NCBI GenBank assembly: GCA_016936975.1
Contig: JAFGWU010000096.1
Coordinates: 1 to 64,000, forward strand
DNA length: 64,000 bases
Direction of reading: 5' to 3'
From: Bacteroidales bacterium
GTDB taxonomy: Bacteria; Bacteroidota; Bacteroidia; Bacteroidales; GCA-2748055
The position numbers and the translations under genes are program-made. The notes beneath the pieces were generated by a model, which was not told where the DNA came from, did not search any database, and was given only the letters and a program-made list of their open reading frames with translations. Shown one piece after another: positions 17,130 to 25,861 of this stretch. Position 1 is the first letter of the stretch, and the number at the start of each line of letters is the position of its first letter.

Positions 17130-19373
17130 ATGTTTAAAAACTTCTGCGTGAATTTTTCAAAATCCCGGGAATCCCGTAAGGTCTGGAAATATCTTCTGTT
17201 AATCCTATCGGGGCTCTTTCTTTTATCTGTGCTTCTGGTTATCCTGGTCCTTGCAGGGGTATTCGGCAAGCTGCCGGCTGTTTCGGAACTGAAGGGTATA
17301 CAAAATCCCGTCGCGACGGAAATTTACAGTTCCGACGGGATTCTGATGGGAAAATATTACATTCAGAACCGGGAGTATCTCGATCCGCAAGAAATTACCC
17401 CTGTGATCAGGCATGCATTGACAGCCACCGAAGATGTCCGCTTCTATAAACATGGGGGGATCGATCTGAGGAGCCTGGGCCGGGTAGTGGTAAAGTCCCT
17501 GCTCCTTGGAGACAGGCAATCGGGAGGGGGAAGCACCCTGACACAACAGCTGGCCAAGAACCTGTACCCCCGGAAAGATTACGGGATGATTGGCGTTCCT
17601 GTAAACAAGATCAGGGAGATGATCATTGCCCGGAGAATGGAAAAGGTCTACACGAAGGATGAGATCCTCGAACTTTACCTCAGCACGATATCCTTTGGCG
17701 AGGATACTTATGGCATCAAGTCGGCATCCACCCGTTTTTTTAACAGGGATCCCGGTGAACTGAAAACAGAGGAGACCGCCCTGCTGATCGGTCTGCTTAA
17801 GGCCACCGATTATTACAATCCGGTAAAAAACAGCGACAGGGCCCTGTCGCGAAGGAATGTCGTTCTGGACCAGATGGTAAAGTACGGCTTTCTGGATGGG
17901 GCGGAAGGGGATTCCCTGAAAAAACTGCCGCTGGACCTGGCTTACAGTCCCCTGCCGCACTATGCCGGCATTGCTCCCTATTTCAGGGAGCTTATCCGGG
18001 ATGACCTCGAGGTGTGGTGCCGGACCCAAATCAAGGCAGATGGAAAACCCTATGACCTTTACAGGGACGGATTGCGGATCGTTACCACTATCGACAGCCG
18101 CCTGCAGAGGTTTGCGGAGGAGGCCATGAGGGAACACATGACCTTTTTGCAGAAGCTGTTTGATGATCACTGGCGTGGCAGGAATCTATGGAACGGAATG
18201 GCAGATGAACAGCTTTTCATTAATCATGACAGGCCTTTCAGCAAAGAAAAGGCTCTTGATTCAGCCCGGATAATGAACGTGTTCACCTGGGAGGGTATGC
18301 AGGAAAGAGACTTCAACACGCTCGATTCCCTCAAGCATTATCTTCATTTCCTTCAGGCCGGGTTCTGCGCCATGGATGTGCATACCGGGGCAGTCAGGGC
18401 CTGGATAGGAGGAATTGATCACAAATATTTCAAATATGACCACGTAACCTCAAAGCGCCAGGTCGGTTCGACATTCAAACCGATTGTTTACATGGCCGCA
18501 CTGGAGAACGGAAAATCGCCCTGCGACTACTACCCGAACGACAGTGTGGTTTATGAGGCGTTTGACGACTGGGTCCCGAGAAATGCCGACCGGACCTACG
18601 GGGGATTCTACTCCCTTCAGGGGGCCCTGGTTCACTCCGTCAACACCATCAGTGTGCAGCTTCTGATGGAAACCGGCATCGACAGCGTGATCGACCTGGC
18701 CAGACGGGCCGGAATCGAATCGGGAATGCCCGCAGTGCCCTCACTGGCCCTTGGCACGGCGAATATCTCCCTGCTCGAAATGACAAATTTCTACCAGGCC
18801 ATTGCCAACCATGGAATTTTCGAGAAACCGGAGGTCCTGGAACGGATAACGGATAAAAACGGGAATACGCTTTACGAGAAACCGCCTGCCCGCGACGGGG
18901 TTCCTGTTTTTTCTCCCCGGAATGCGGAACTGATGACCGGTATGCTCCGGAAGGCAGTGGATCAGGGAACCGGGGCTGCGCTCAGGGTCCGTTATGGGAT
19001 CAGGGCGGATATCGCCGGAAAAACGGGAACCACCCAGAATTATACCGATGGCTGGTTCATCGGCTTCACGCCGGAACTGGTCGCAGGGGTTTGGATTGGA
19101 GGGGATTTACAGAATGTGCGTTTCCGGGATATGGCATACGGGCAGGGTGCCTTTTCAGCCATGCCCCTCTGGGCAGGCTTCATGAACAGAGTCTTCAACG
19201 ATCCCCGCGGGGATTATCTGCCCGGCTCTGCATTTTCCCTGAGTGATTCCGCGATCCACCTTCTGGATTGTGAAGATTATATGGAACACAGACCTTTCCG
19301 CTTCAGGGATTTTGAGAAATTCAGATACAGAAGCCCCCTGAGGTGGTTCTTCAGAAGAGTCAGGAGGCGTTAA
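17130..19373 (+). CDS. Bifunctional class A penicillin-binding protein (PBP1A type)
   Basis: An N-terminal cytoplasmic tail and one membrane helix (LLLILSGLFLLSVLLVILVL) are followed by a GT51 glycosyltransferase domain with TEDVRFYKHGG (Glu101) and GGSTLTQQLAKNL. The penicillin-binding transpeptidase domain follows, with STFK (Ser447), SVN (in HSVNTISVQ) and KTGT (Lys631). It polymerises lipid II and cross-links peptidoglycan on the outer face of the inner membrane. The start chosen is ATG 17130; a TTG at 17097 in the same frame would add 11 residues. It ends with a basic tail. It appears to be a single-gene unit. Confidence 0.92.
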   Translation: MFKNFCVNFSKSRESRKVWKYLLLILSGLFLLSVLLVILVLAGVFGKLPAVSELKGIQNPVATEIYSSDGILMGKYYIQNREYLDPQEITPVIRHALTATEDVRFYKHGGIDLRSLGRVVVKSLLLGDRQSGGGSTLTQQLAKNLYPRKDYGMIGVPVNKIREMIIARRMEKVYTKDEILELYLSTISFGEDTYGIKSASTRFFNRDPGELKTEETALLIGLLKATDYYNPVKNSDRALSRRNVVLDQMVKYGFLDGAEGDSLKKLPLDLAYSPLPHYAGIAPYFRELIRDDLEVWCRTQIKADGKPYDLYRDGLRIVTTIDSRLQRFAEEAMREHMTFLQKLFDDHWRGRNLWNGMADEQLFINHDRPFSKEKALDSARIMNVFTWEGMQERDFNTLDSLKHYLHFLQAGFCAMDVHTGAVRAWIGGIDHKYFKYDHVTSKRQVGSTFKPIVYMAALENGKSPCDYYPNDSVVYEAFDDWVPRNADRTYGGFYSLQGALVHSVNTISVQLLMETGIDSVIDLARRAGIESGMPAVPSLALGTANISLLEMTNFYQAIANHGIFEKPEVLERITDKNGNTLYEKPPARDGVPVFSPRNAELMTGMLRKAVDQGTGAALRVRYGIRADIAGKTGTTQNYTDGWFIGFTPELVAGVWIGGDLQNVRFRDMAYGQGAFSAMPLWAGFMNRVFNDPRGDYLPGSAFSLSDSAIHLLDCEDYMEHRPFRFRDFEKFRYRSPLRWFFRRVRRR

Positions 19374-19466
19374 TCCCGGTCAAAGCCTCCTTTACTTCCC
19401 TTTTTCCGGGATCGTATACCCTCCGGCAGAAAGAGATCATCATTGCGGTCCGAACTGTTAAGTGGT

Positions 19467-19859
19467 TCAAAGCTCCATGTCACTCAGGTGCAGATCGAGC
19501 GCTTTGACGGAAATCTGAATCTCCCTTACCGATATGGCCAGCGATAATATAAGCATCACCAGGGCAATGCCGAAGAGGATTTCGGCAATCAGCTGAAGGT
19601 CGATATATACCAGGAACATGCAAAGAACGCACAGCAGAAGGCTCCCTATACCCAGCATCTGCATGGTTCGGGTAAGAATGAGCCGTTTCCTGAGGTTCTG
19701 TATCTGCCCGATCAGCAGGCTGTCCCGGTTCTCCTTAAAGCGGGCATGCAATGTTCTTACCACATTGGCATAGGCCAGGAAACGGTTGGTGTAGGCAAGC
19801 AGCAACAGGGAAATGGCCGAGAAAAGCAGGGCCGGCGTGGTGAGCGTCAGGTGATTCAT
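19467..19859 (-). CDS. DUF2721 membrane protein
   Basis: The 130-residue protein has hydrophobic helices near residues 8-28, 66-90 and 89-112 and the motif YTNRFLAYANVVRTLHARF, with an amphipathic segment QIQNLRKRLILTRTMQMLG, as in the DUF2721 family of small inner-membrane proteins. The function of the family is not known. It is convergent with the PBP gene and divergent from the M1 peptidase gene. Confidence 0.8.
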   Translation of the reverse strand: MNHLTLTTPALLFSAISLLLLAYTNRFLAYANVVRTLHARFKENRDSLLIGQIQNLRKRLILTRTMQMLGIGSLLLCVLCMFLVYIDLQLIAEILFGIALVMLILSLAISVREIQISVKALDLHLSDMEL

Positions 19860-19999
19860 ATGTTAAATAGTTTTCAGGGTACAACCATTAATGTTAAACT
19901 TCAGAAGTATTGATGGTTTCTGCTAAATTATTAGCTTTAAAGTTTATTTCTGCTTTAACCTTTTTAAAGGTGACTGTAATTTTAAAACGATATAAAATT

Positions 20000-22147
20000 A
20001 TGAATAAGAATTTAATTCCCTTACTGCTGTGCTTTTTCGGATTTACCATTGTTAATCTGCATGCACAGGAAAATCGCTTTTTCATGCCTGCAGAAATTAA
20101 ACAGGCCTATGAAAAAGGGACAAGGTCTTACGACGGCACACCCGGTGCCAATTACTGGCAGAACAGTGTTGATTACAGAATAAAGGTTTCATTAGATGTT
20201 CCGAATAAACTTTTAGAGGGACATGAAGAAGTCACTTACCACAACAACAGTCCGGATGATATCCATGAACTGGTGATCCGGCTCTACGGAGATGTCTATA
20301 AAAAAGGAAATACACGGGCTTATACTCTGAATGAGAATGATATAAATGAAGGAGTTGCGTTGAGCGATGTGATTATTAACGGGGATACCTGCGATCTCAC
20401 CAGCAGAAGGATGGTTACAAGAACGGCTACCAATATAAGGTTCATACTGCAGGACCCTTTAAAACCGGGAGCGGAACTGACATTCAAAGCTTCATGGAAA
20501 CAAAGAGTTCCATCCTATTCAACCATCAGGACGGGGGCTTACGACAGTACTGTTTTCTTCATTGCTTACTGGTATCCCCAGGTTTCGGTTTATGATGATG
20601 TTTTTGGCTGGGATAATCTTAATTATTCATTGCGGACCGAGTTTTATAATAACCTGGCCAATTATGATGTGGAAATTACAGTACCGGAAAATTTTGCAGT
20701 CTGGGCCACCGGTACGCTGGATAATGCCGTGGAGGTGCTTCCGGAGCAGATCTTTAATAAATACAAAGAAGCATGGCGGTCGGAGGATCCGGTCCGGATA
20801 ATTTCTTCTGAAGATATTAATAACGGCTTCAATACCCTGAGAAACAGATGGCACTTCGTTGCATCGGGAGTATCAGACTTTGTTTTTGCCGCAAGCGATC
20901 GTTTCCGGTGGGATGCCGCCATCCAGCCTGTGAACGGGCGGGACGTGCTGGTTAGTTCTGTGTACCCGATGAATGACACGTTGAATAACTACTCCGATCA
21001 TGTGGCCGTTCAGAAAAGAATCATGCAGTATTATTCAGAGCAGATCCCGGGTATCCCTTATCCATACGAGGCATTTACGACATTCATAAGGCATGGCAGA
21101 AGGGGAGGAGGCATGGAATATCCCATGATGGCGAACAACGGGGGACCGGGTGCCGGGGTTACCGTTCATGAAATGTTTCATACCTATTTCCCGATGTATG
21201 TGCGGACCAACGAACGTATCTGGGCATGGATGGATGAAGGTTGGGCGGTGTATAACACCTCTCTTGTGGTAACCAGGCTCTTTAATGAAGATGATGAGGT
21301 GGCGCATCTTTTTTCGGATGTGATCGGATCTGCAGATACGCCGGGGACCATTTCGGATCTGCCGCTGATCACCTCATCGGAGTATCTTACGGATGTGAAC
21401 TACCGTTCTGCCGCCTATACCACACCGGCAATGCTAAATGCCATGATACACCAGGTTCTCGGGGAGGAACTCTTTTTGAAATGTTACCGCGAATATATCA
21501 TGCGGTGGGCCACAAAGGCGCCCACCCCGTACGATTTTTTCTACACGTTTGAAAATGTTTCAGGCAGGGATCTCTCCTGGTTGTGGAAGCCATGGTTCTT
21601 TGAATTCGGGGTGCCGGACCAGTCCATCCAATCCCTTGAAGAAGACAGACTGACGATCGAAAATAAAGGGAACAGACCGCTGCCTGTAATTCTTGAGGTA
21701 AGTTACAAAAATGGTGAACGGAAATATATCACCAGGGATGCAGGGATATGGGAAGACGGAAAGAAAAGTGTGCAATTGACGGTTCCCGATCATGAAAATA
21801 TAGAGCGGATATCATTAAATCCCATGTTCCCCGATAACGATGTTAAAGATAATTTTCATCCATCTCTTCAATCGTATTATGATCAGATTGAGATTTCCTA
21901 TGAATTAGCAGGACTATACAGGATTGAGGAGCACGCGGTAAGCTTTCGCATCACCGAAGCTTACGGCCTGTTTTACTTCAGCAGGGATGGCTACGGCATA
22001 AAAAATCCAATTTATCCTGTCGATAAATTTACATTCCGGACCCTTGATGATTCAGCAACAATGAAGATCAACCTGGATGAATCGGGGCGTTGTATCGGCA
22101 TGGATATAACGGGACCCGTTGTATTCCATGCGGTAAAGACCGATTAA
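20000..22147 (+). CDS. M1-family metallopeptidase (gluzincin)
   Basis: The start at 20000 gives the signal peptide MNKNLIPLLLCFFGFTIVNLHAQ; an upstream in-frame ATG (19910) would bury it. The N-terminal beta domain is followed by the catalytic domain with GGMEYPMM, the zinc motif HEMFH (390-394) and the third ligand Glu413 in WMDEGWAVYN, 18 residues on, as in M1 aminopeptidases. The usual GAMEN exopeptidase motif appears as GGMEY, so the N-terminal recognition site is altered but comparable to other Bacteroidota M1 proteins. It should be periplasmic and release N-terminal residues from peptides. The C-terminal region (about 610-715) is a beta domain without clear similarity. It stands alone. 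Confidence 0.88.
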   Translation: MNKNLIPLLLCFFGFTIVNLHAQENRFFMPAEIKQAYEKGTRSYDGTPGANYWQNSVDYRIKVSLDVPNKLLEGHEEVTYHNNSPDDIHELVIRLYGDVYKKGNTRAYTLNENDINEGVALSDVIINGDTCDLTSRRMVTRTATNIRFILQDPLKPGAELTFKASWKQRVPSYSTIRTGAYDSTVFFIAYWYPQVSVYDDVFGWDNLNYSLRTEFYNNLANYDVEITVPENFAVWATGTLDNAVEVLPEQIFNKYKEAWRSEDPVRIISSEDINNGFNTLRNRWHFVASGVSDFVFAASDRFRWDAAIQPVNGRDVLVSSVYPMNDTLNNYSDHVAVQKRIMQYYSEQIPGIPYPYEAFTTFIRHGRRGGGMEYPMMANNGGPGAGVTVHEMFHTYFPMYVRTNERIWAWMDEGWAVYNTSLVVTRLFNEDDEVAHLFSDVIGSADTPGTISDLPLITSSEYLTDVNYRSAAYTTPAMLNAMIHQVLGEELFLKCYREYIMRWATKAPTPYDFFYTFENVSGRDLSWLWKPWFFEFGVPDQSIQSLEEDRLTIENKGNRPLPVILEVSYKNGERKYITRDAGIWEDGKKSVQLTVPDHENIERISLNPMFPDNDVKDNFHPSLQSYYDQIEISYELAGLYRIEEHAVSFRITEAYGLFYFSRDGYGIKNPIYPVDKFTFRTLDDSATMKINLDESGRCIGMDITGPVVFHAVKTD

Positions 22148-22206
22148 CTGAGTGGCCGATTCCGAAAAAAATGAGCAGACAGCGTGCAGGATCTCTGTCT
22201 GCTTTA

Positions 22207-22386
22207 CTATTTCTTCTTCGTGAAGTAATAAACAATGGCCGTAACGATACTGAAGATGATGGCAAACAGGGTCCAGAGAATCTTGTTCCCCGAAGACATG
22301 CTTTTGCGGTTGACCCATACGTCATAAATAACCCAGATGGCGCAAATCAGGGCTACAACCCCGATGATACTGGTAGTTGCACTCAT
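22207..22386 (-). CDS. Small PLDc_N-like membrane protein
   Basis: The 59-residue protein starts MSATTSIIGVVALICAIWVI and has a second hydrophobic segment ILWTLFAIIFSIVTAIVYYF, with YDVWVNRKSMSSGNK between them and a KKK end. The pattern W-x(3)-D...K-x-L-W-x(2)-hydrophobic is that of the phospholipase D-nuclease N-terminal domain family, small two-helix membrane proteins of unknown function. The convergent M1 peptidase gene ends 59 bases away. A TAATTTTG promoter element precedes it. Confidence 0.7.
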   Translation of the reverse strand: MSATTSIIGVVALICAIWVIYDVWVNRKSMSSGNKILWTLFAIIFSIVTAIVYYFTKKK

Positions 22387-22414
22387 AATTGGTTTGGTTT
22401 AATTGGTTCAAAGT

Positions 22415-22422
22415 CAAAATTA
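22415..22422 (-). promoter_or_regulatory. -7 promoter element for the small PLDc_N-like gene
   Basis: On the - strand the sequence reads TAATTTTG, a match to TAnnTTTG, 28 bases before the start codon at 22386. The -33 element is not obvious. Confidence 0.45.
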
Positions 22423-22495
22423 AGGATTTTTAAAATATCGAGGAATAATTATCCGGATTGTTTTATAGCTTCATAACATACGATGCATCCTTGTT

Positions 22496-22612
22496 TTAAT
22501 TCGGGAAGTTCTCCAATTTTGCTTTCATTTTAACGGTTCCTGTATTCAGTTGATAAATTCCCGGTGAAAACGAATAAGGGTAGCTCGATACGCAGTAAAA
22601 CGGCATCTGCAT
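22496..22612 (-). pseudogene. Possible C-terminal gene fragment
   Basis: An open frame on the - strand encodes MQMPFYCVSSYPYSFSPGIY and continues to KLENFPN and a stop. The frame is open upstream to about 22690, through YNGWSV, without a good start. The composition (SYPYSFSPGIYQL) looks coding, like the end of a beta-rich exported protein, but I do not recognise a family. It may be a remnant of a deleted gene or a tiny ORF by chance. It fills the gap between the small membrane protein and the glutamine-synthetase-family gene. Confidence 0.25.
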
Positions 22613-22704
22613 AACGGACCAGCCGTTATATTCCCGGCGGGCTTTACTGCCATGAGAGGTCCCTTCGGATGGAAGCGGAATCCTCCGGGATAAATAACTT
22701 AACT

Positions 22705-24216
22705 ATGAATATGAATGATTCTGAAATTGTAATGAATCCCAATGAACTGGTTCAGTTCCTGAAAAAACCCGCTGAAGCGTTCACCCGGAACGACCTGGTC
22801 CGTTTCTGCGAGGAGCGGGAGGTAAAAATGTTGAATTTCCGTTATGTGGCGGAAGACGGAAGGTTAAAAACATTGAATTTTGTGATTACCTCAAAGTCCC
22901 ATCTTGAGACCATTCTTACTGCCGGGGAACGTGTGGATGGCAGCAATCTGTTTTCCTTTATGGACTCTGCCAGCAGTGATTTATACGTGATACCACTTTA
23001 CCGGACTGCTTTCCTGAATCCTTTTGCCGCAGTGCCCACCCTGGAGCTGTTCTGTTCGTTTTATGACAGTGCAGGTCGCCCTCTTGAGAGTGATCCCGGT
23101 TACATACTGCACCGGGCCGACGATGCGTTTACCCGGGAAACAGGCATGCGGTTCCTCGCCTTCGGTGAGCTTGAGTATTATGTAGTCGCTCCTGCAGAGC
23201 AACTCTATCCCGGTGTTGATCAGAAAGGATATCATGAAAGCGCTCCGTTTGCCAGCTTCGGGCATATCCGGAATGAGGCCATGCTCATGATCGCCAGGGC
23301 CGGCGGCATCATAAAGTACGGCCACTCTGAAGTGGGATGCTTTACGGAAGGGGATACCTATTACGAACAGCACGAAATTGAATTTCTTCCTGCGCCCGTT
23401 GAACAGGCTGCCAGGCAGATTATTCTTGCCAAATGGATTTTGCGCATGCTCGGCCGAAGATACGGGGTGGAAATCAGTTTCGCTCCAAAGATCGCCGCAG
23501 GGATGGCAGGCAGCGGTATGCATTTCCACATGATGATTGAGAAGGATGGTGAAAACCTGACGGCCGTCGATGGCCGTCTGAGCGATTCATCCCGCAAAAT
23601 GATTGCCGGCATCCTGGATGCCGCGGATGCCCTTACCGCTTTCGGGAACACCATTCCCACATCCTACCTGCGGCTTGTCCCGGAACAGGAGGCGCCCACA
23701 AAGATCTGCTGGGGCGACCGCAACCGGTCGGTGGTGATCAGGGTTCCGCTCGGGTGGAACGGAACGGGAGATATGGTGCAGGATGCAAACCCGCTGGAAC
23801 CATCTGTAACAACCCGGGGCCTTTCAAAGCAAACCTTTGAATTCAGAGTACCCGATGGTTCTGCCGATATCTGCCTGACTCTTGCCGGGCTCCTGGTCAC
23901 CTCCCTCAGGGGACTGAAGATGCCCGATGCCCTTGAAAGGGCACGGCAGCTGTATGTGGATGAGCAGATTTCCGTCCCCGGACAGAAGAAAAAAATGGAG
24001 GGTCTCAGGGACCTTCCGCTATCCTGCGTGGAGTCGGCTGAAGCACTGGAGAAGAAAAGAAGGCTGTTCGAAGTTGACCGGATCTTCCCGCCGGGCCTGA
24101 TAGAAAGCCGCATTAACAGACTGAAATCCTTTAACGACAGGGGATTGAGCGAGCAACTCTATCGGAAAAGCGACGAGCTCAGGAAACTGGTGGACCGGTA
24201 TATTCACGTTGGCTGA
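22705..24216 (+). CDS. Glutamine synthetase family protein (GSI-like)
   Basis: The 503-residue protein has an N-terminal beta-grasp region (about 30-110) and the catalytic domain. Metal and substrate residues typical of glutamine synthetase are present: GELEYYV (Glu155/157), EQHEIEFLPA (Glu224/226), GSGMHFHMMI (His273/275), the flap glutamate in PEQEAP, WGDRNRS (Arg339/341) and FEFRVPDGSAD. The NLYxLPPE adenylylation-site motif of enterobacterial GlnA is absent, so adenylylation control is unlikely. It should ligate ammonia to glutamate or a related amino acid with ATP in the cytoplasm. ATG at 22705 or 22711 fits homologues better than ATG 22669, which would add an unrelated leader. Whether this is the housekeeping enzyme is not known. 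Confidence 0.82.
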   Translation: MNMNDSEIVMNPNELVQFLKKPAEAFTRNDLVRFCEEREVKMLNFRYVAEDGRLKTLNFVITSKSHLETILTAGERVDGSNLFSFMDSASSDLYVIPLYRTAFLNPFAAVPTLELFCSFYDSAGRPLESDPGYILHRADDAFTRETGMRFLAFGELEYYVVAPAEQLYPGVDQKGYHESAPFASFGHIRNEAMLMIARAGGIIKYGHSEVGCFTEGDTYYEQHEIEFLPAPVEQAARQIILAKWILRMLGRRYGVEISFAPKIAAGMAGSGMHFHMMIEKDGENLTAVDGRLSDSSRKMIAGILDAADALTAFGNTIPTSYLRLVPEQEAPTKICWGDRNRSVVIRVPLGWNGTGDMVQDANPLEPSVTTRGLSKQTFEFRVPDGSADICLTLAGLLVTSLRGLKMPDALERARQLYVDEQISVPGQKKKMEGLRDLPLSCVESAEALEKKRRLFEVDRIFPPGLIESRINRLKSFNDRGLSEQLYRKSDELRKLVDRYIHVG

Positions 24217-24232
24217 AGCTCCGGCGCCCCGG

Positions 24233-25693
24233 TCAATCCATCGTTTTTAATTTATCGATCAGACTGATATACTCCTCCCTGAATCCGTAAGGATCGAAGG
24301 TTCGCGCCTGATCACCCCACTCCCTGACCCTGTTGAAGGAGACGCTGCCTTTATATTCCGAGTCCTTCAGCAGGAGCCCCAGTCCTGCAACGGAGGCTGC
24401 GAACCGCATGTTTTCCGAGGCACTTTCGAAAGAGCTGCGGCTGTTGTCGAATGGCAGGCTTATCAGCCGGCTCTGATCCTCACCCGGTTTCTTATACCTG
24501 AATTCCATGGAGCCGAAACTGCCCGACGAACCCTCTCCGGGAACAACCTGGTACAGGGCTGTGATCGTCTGTGTTGCTCCGATTTCGCCGGCATCGGCAG
24601 AATCATCTTCGAACTCGGCGTCTTCAAGCACCCTGTTCTCATAACCGATGAGGCGGTATGAATCGACTGTCATGGAGTCGAAGGTGACCTGTATTTTTGC
24701 ATCTTTGGCCACCGTGAAAAATTTGTCGTATTCCTGCACAAAGACCTTGTATATCTGGTCGCCGTTATCAATATATTCATAATTGCCGTCCCCCTTGTTG
24801 GCCACCTGTTCCATCATCGATTCGTTCAGGTTGCCGTGTCCCACACCGCAGATGGTCAGGTATATCCCAAGGTCGCGTTTATCCTGAACCATTTCGATCA
24901 GGGCGTCCGTGGAAGTGACGCCTACATTGACATCCCCGTCGGTACCCAGTACAATCCGGTTGTTTCCTCCGTCAATATAGTTCTCTTCGGCGATATCATA
25001 TGCCATTTGCATGGCAGCCCCTCCGGCGGTGCTTCCCCCCGCCCTGAGGCCGTCAATGGCATTTTTGATCTTATTTGTTTCCGAACCGGGAACCGATTGG
25101 AGTTTTACCTCCACCTCCCCCGAATAGGTCACTATAGCGACCCGGTCCTGCTCTGTCAGCTGTTCGGCAAGCCTTTTGAATCCCGATTTCAGGACATCAA
25201 TCTTGTCCTCGCTGTCCATCGAACCCGATACATCGATAAGAAATACAAAATTGGCCGGCGGACGGTCCTCCACCAGGTCTTTCCCCTTGATCCCTATTCT
25301 CAGCAGGTAATGCTCCTCGTTCCACGGGCAGACCGACGTCTCGCTGTGAAGGGATACATTTTCAACCGTGGGATCGGGGTAATCGAAATTAAAATAATTG
25401 ATGAACTCTTCAATCCGCACTGCCTCCTCCGGGATCCTGTAACCGTCACTTAAATATCCCCTCATGTTGGCATAGGATGCTCCGTCGGCATCGACTCCGA
25501 AAGTCGATACCGGGTCCTCATTCGCCTTGATAAAAGGATTCTCTCCGTAATCGGTATATCGGTCTCCTTCACCCCCTTCGCCGGAGGAGTTGAACTTTCC
25601 CAAACTATCGTATGTATTGAGGCCGTATTCAACTTCGGAACAGGCAACAGCAATGATCGATAAAATGCTTAATGCAATAAATATTCTTTTCAT
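24233..25693 (-). CDS. VWA-domain lipoprotein (YfbK-type)
   Basis: A lipoprotein signal ends at VACS (Cys18). Next is the N-terminal domain of the YfbK family with FGVDADGASYANMRGYL and VRIEEFINYFNFDYP, then a VWA domain (about 145-325) with an intact metal-ion site: DVSGSM, the Thr in GGSTAG and TDGDVN. The C-terminal part with DPYGFREEYISLIDKLKTMD matches the DUF3520 region. The family is found on the envelope of many Gram-negative bacteria; its binding partner is unknown. It is convergent with the glutamine-synthetase-family gene, 16 bases apart, and stands alone. Confidence 0.88.
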   Translation of the reverse strand: MKRIFIALSILSIIAVACSEVEYGLNTYDSLGKFNSSGEGGEGDRYTDYGENPFIKANEDPVSTFGVDADGASYANMRGYLSDGYRIPEEAVRIEEFINYFNFDYPDPTVENVSLHSETSVCPWNEEHYLLRIGIKGKDLVEDRPPANFVFLIDVSGSMDSEDKIDVLKSGFKRLAEQLTEQDRVAIVTYSGEVEVKLQSVPGSETNKIKNAIDGLRAGGSTAGGAAMQMAYDIAEENYIDGGNNRIVLGTDGDVNVGVTSTDALIEMVQDKRDLGIYLTICGVGHGNLNESMMEQVANKGDGNYEYIDNGDQIYKVFVQEYDKFFTVAKDAKIQVTFDSMTVDSYRLIGYENRVLEDAEFEDDSADAGEIGATQTITALYQVVPGEGSSGSFGSMEFRYKKPGEDQSRLISLPFDNSRSSFESASENMRFAASVAGLGLLLKDSEYKGSVSFNRVREWGDQARTFDPYGFREEYISLIDKLKTMD

Positions 25694-25861
25694 GGTTTTT
25701 GTGATTGGATAATTACACCTTAAGGATGCAAAAGCATAAAAGGGCGTTGCGTGCTTTCATGAATACTATGAAACCGGAATGATCTGCCTGCAAAAATTTG
25801 CACCTCTGCCCGAGGTATAATCAATCGTTCGTCCTGGCCCGACGAGGGTTTGTTTCTGAAA

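Noticed and set aside
19373-19412. Terminator between the PBP and DUF2721 genes
   Set aside because: ATCCCGG and CCGGGAT arms exist, but they are 26 bases apart and no T-run follows on either strand.
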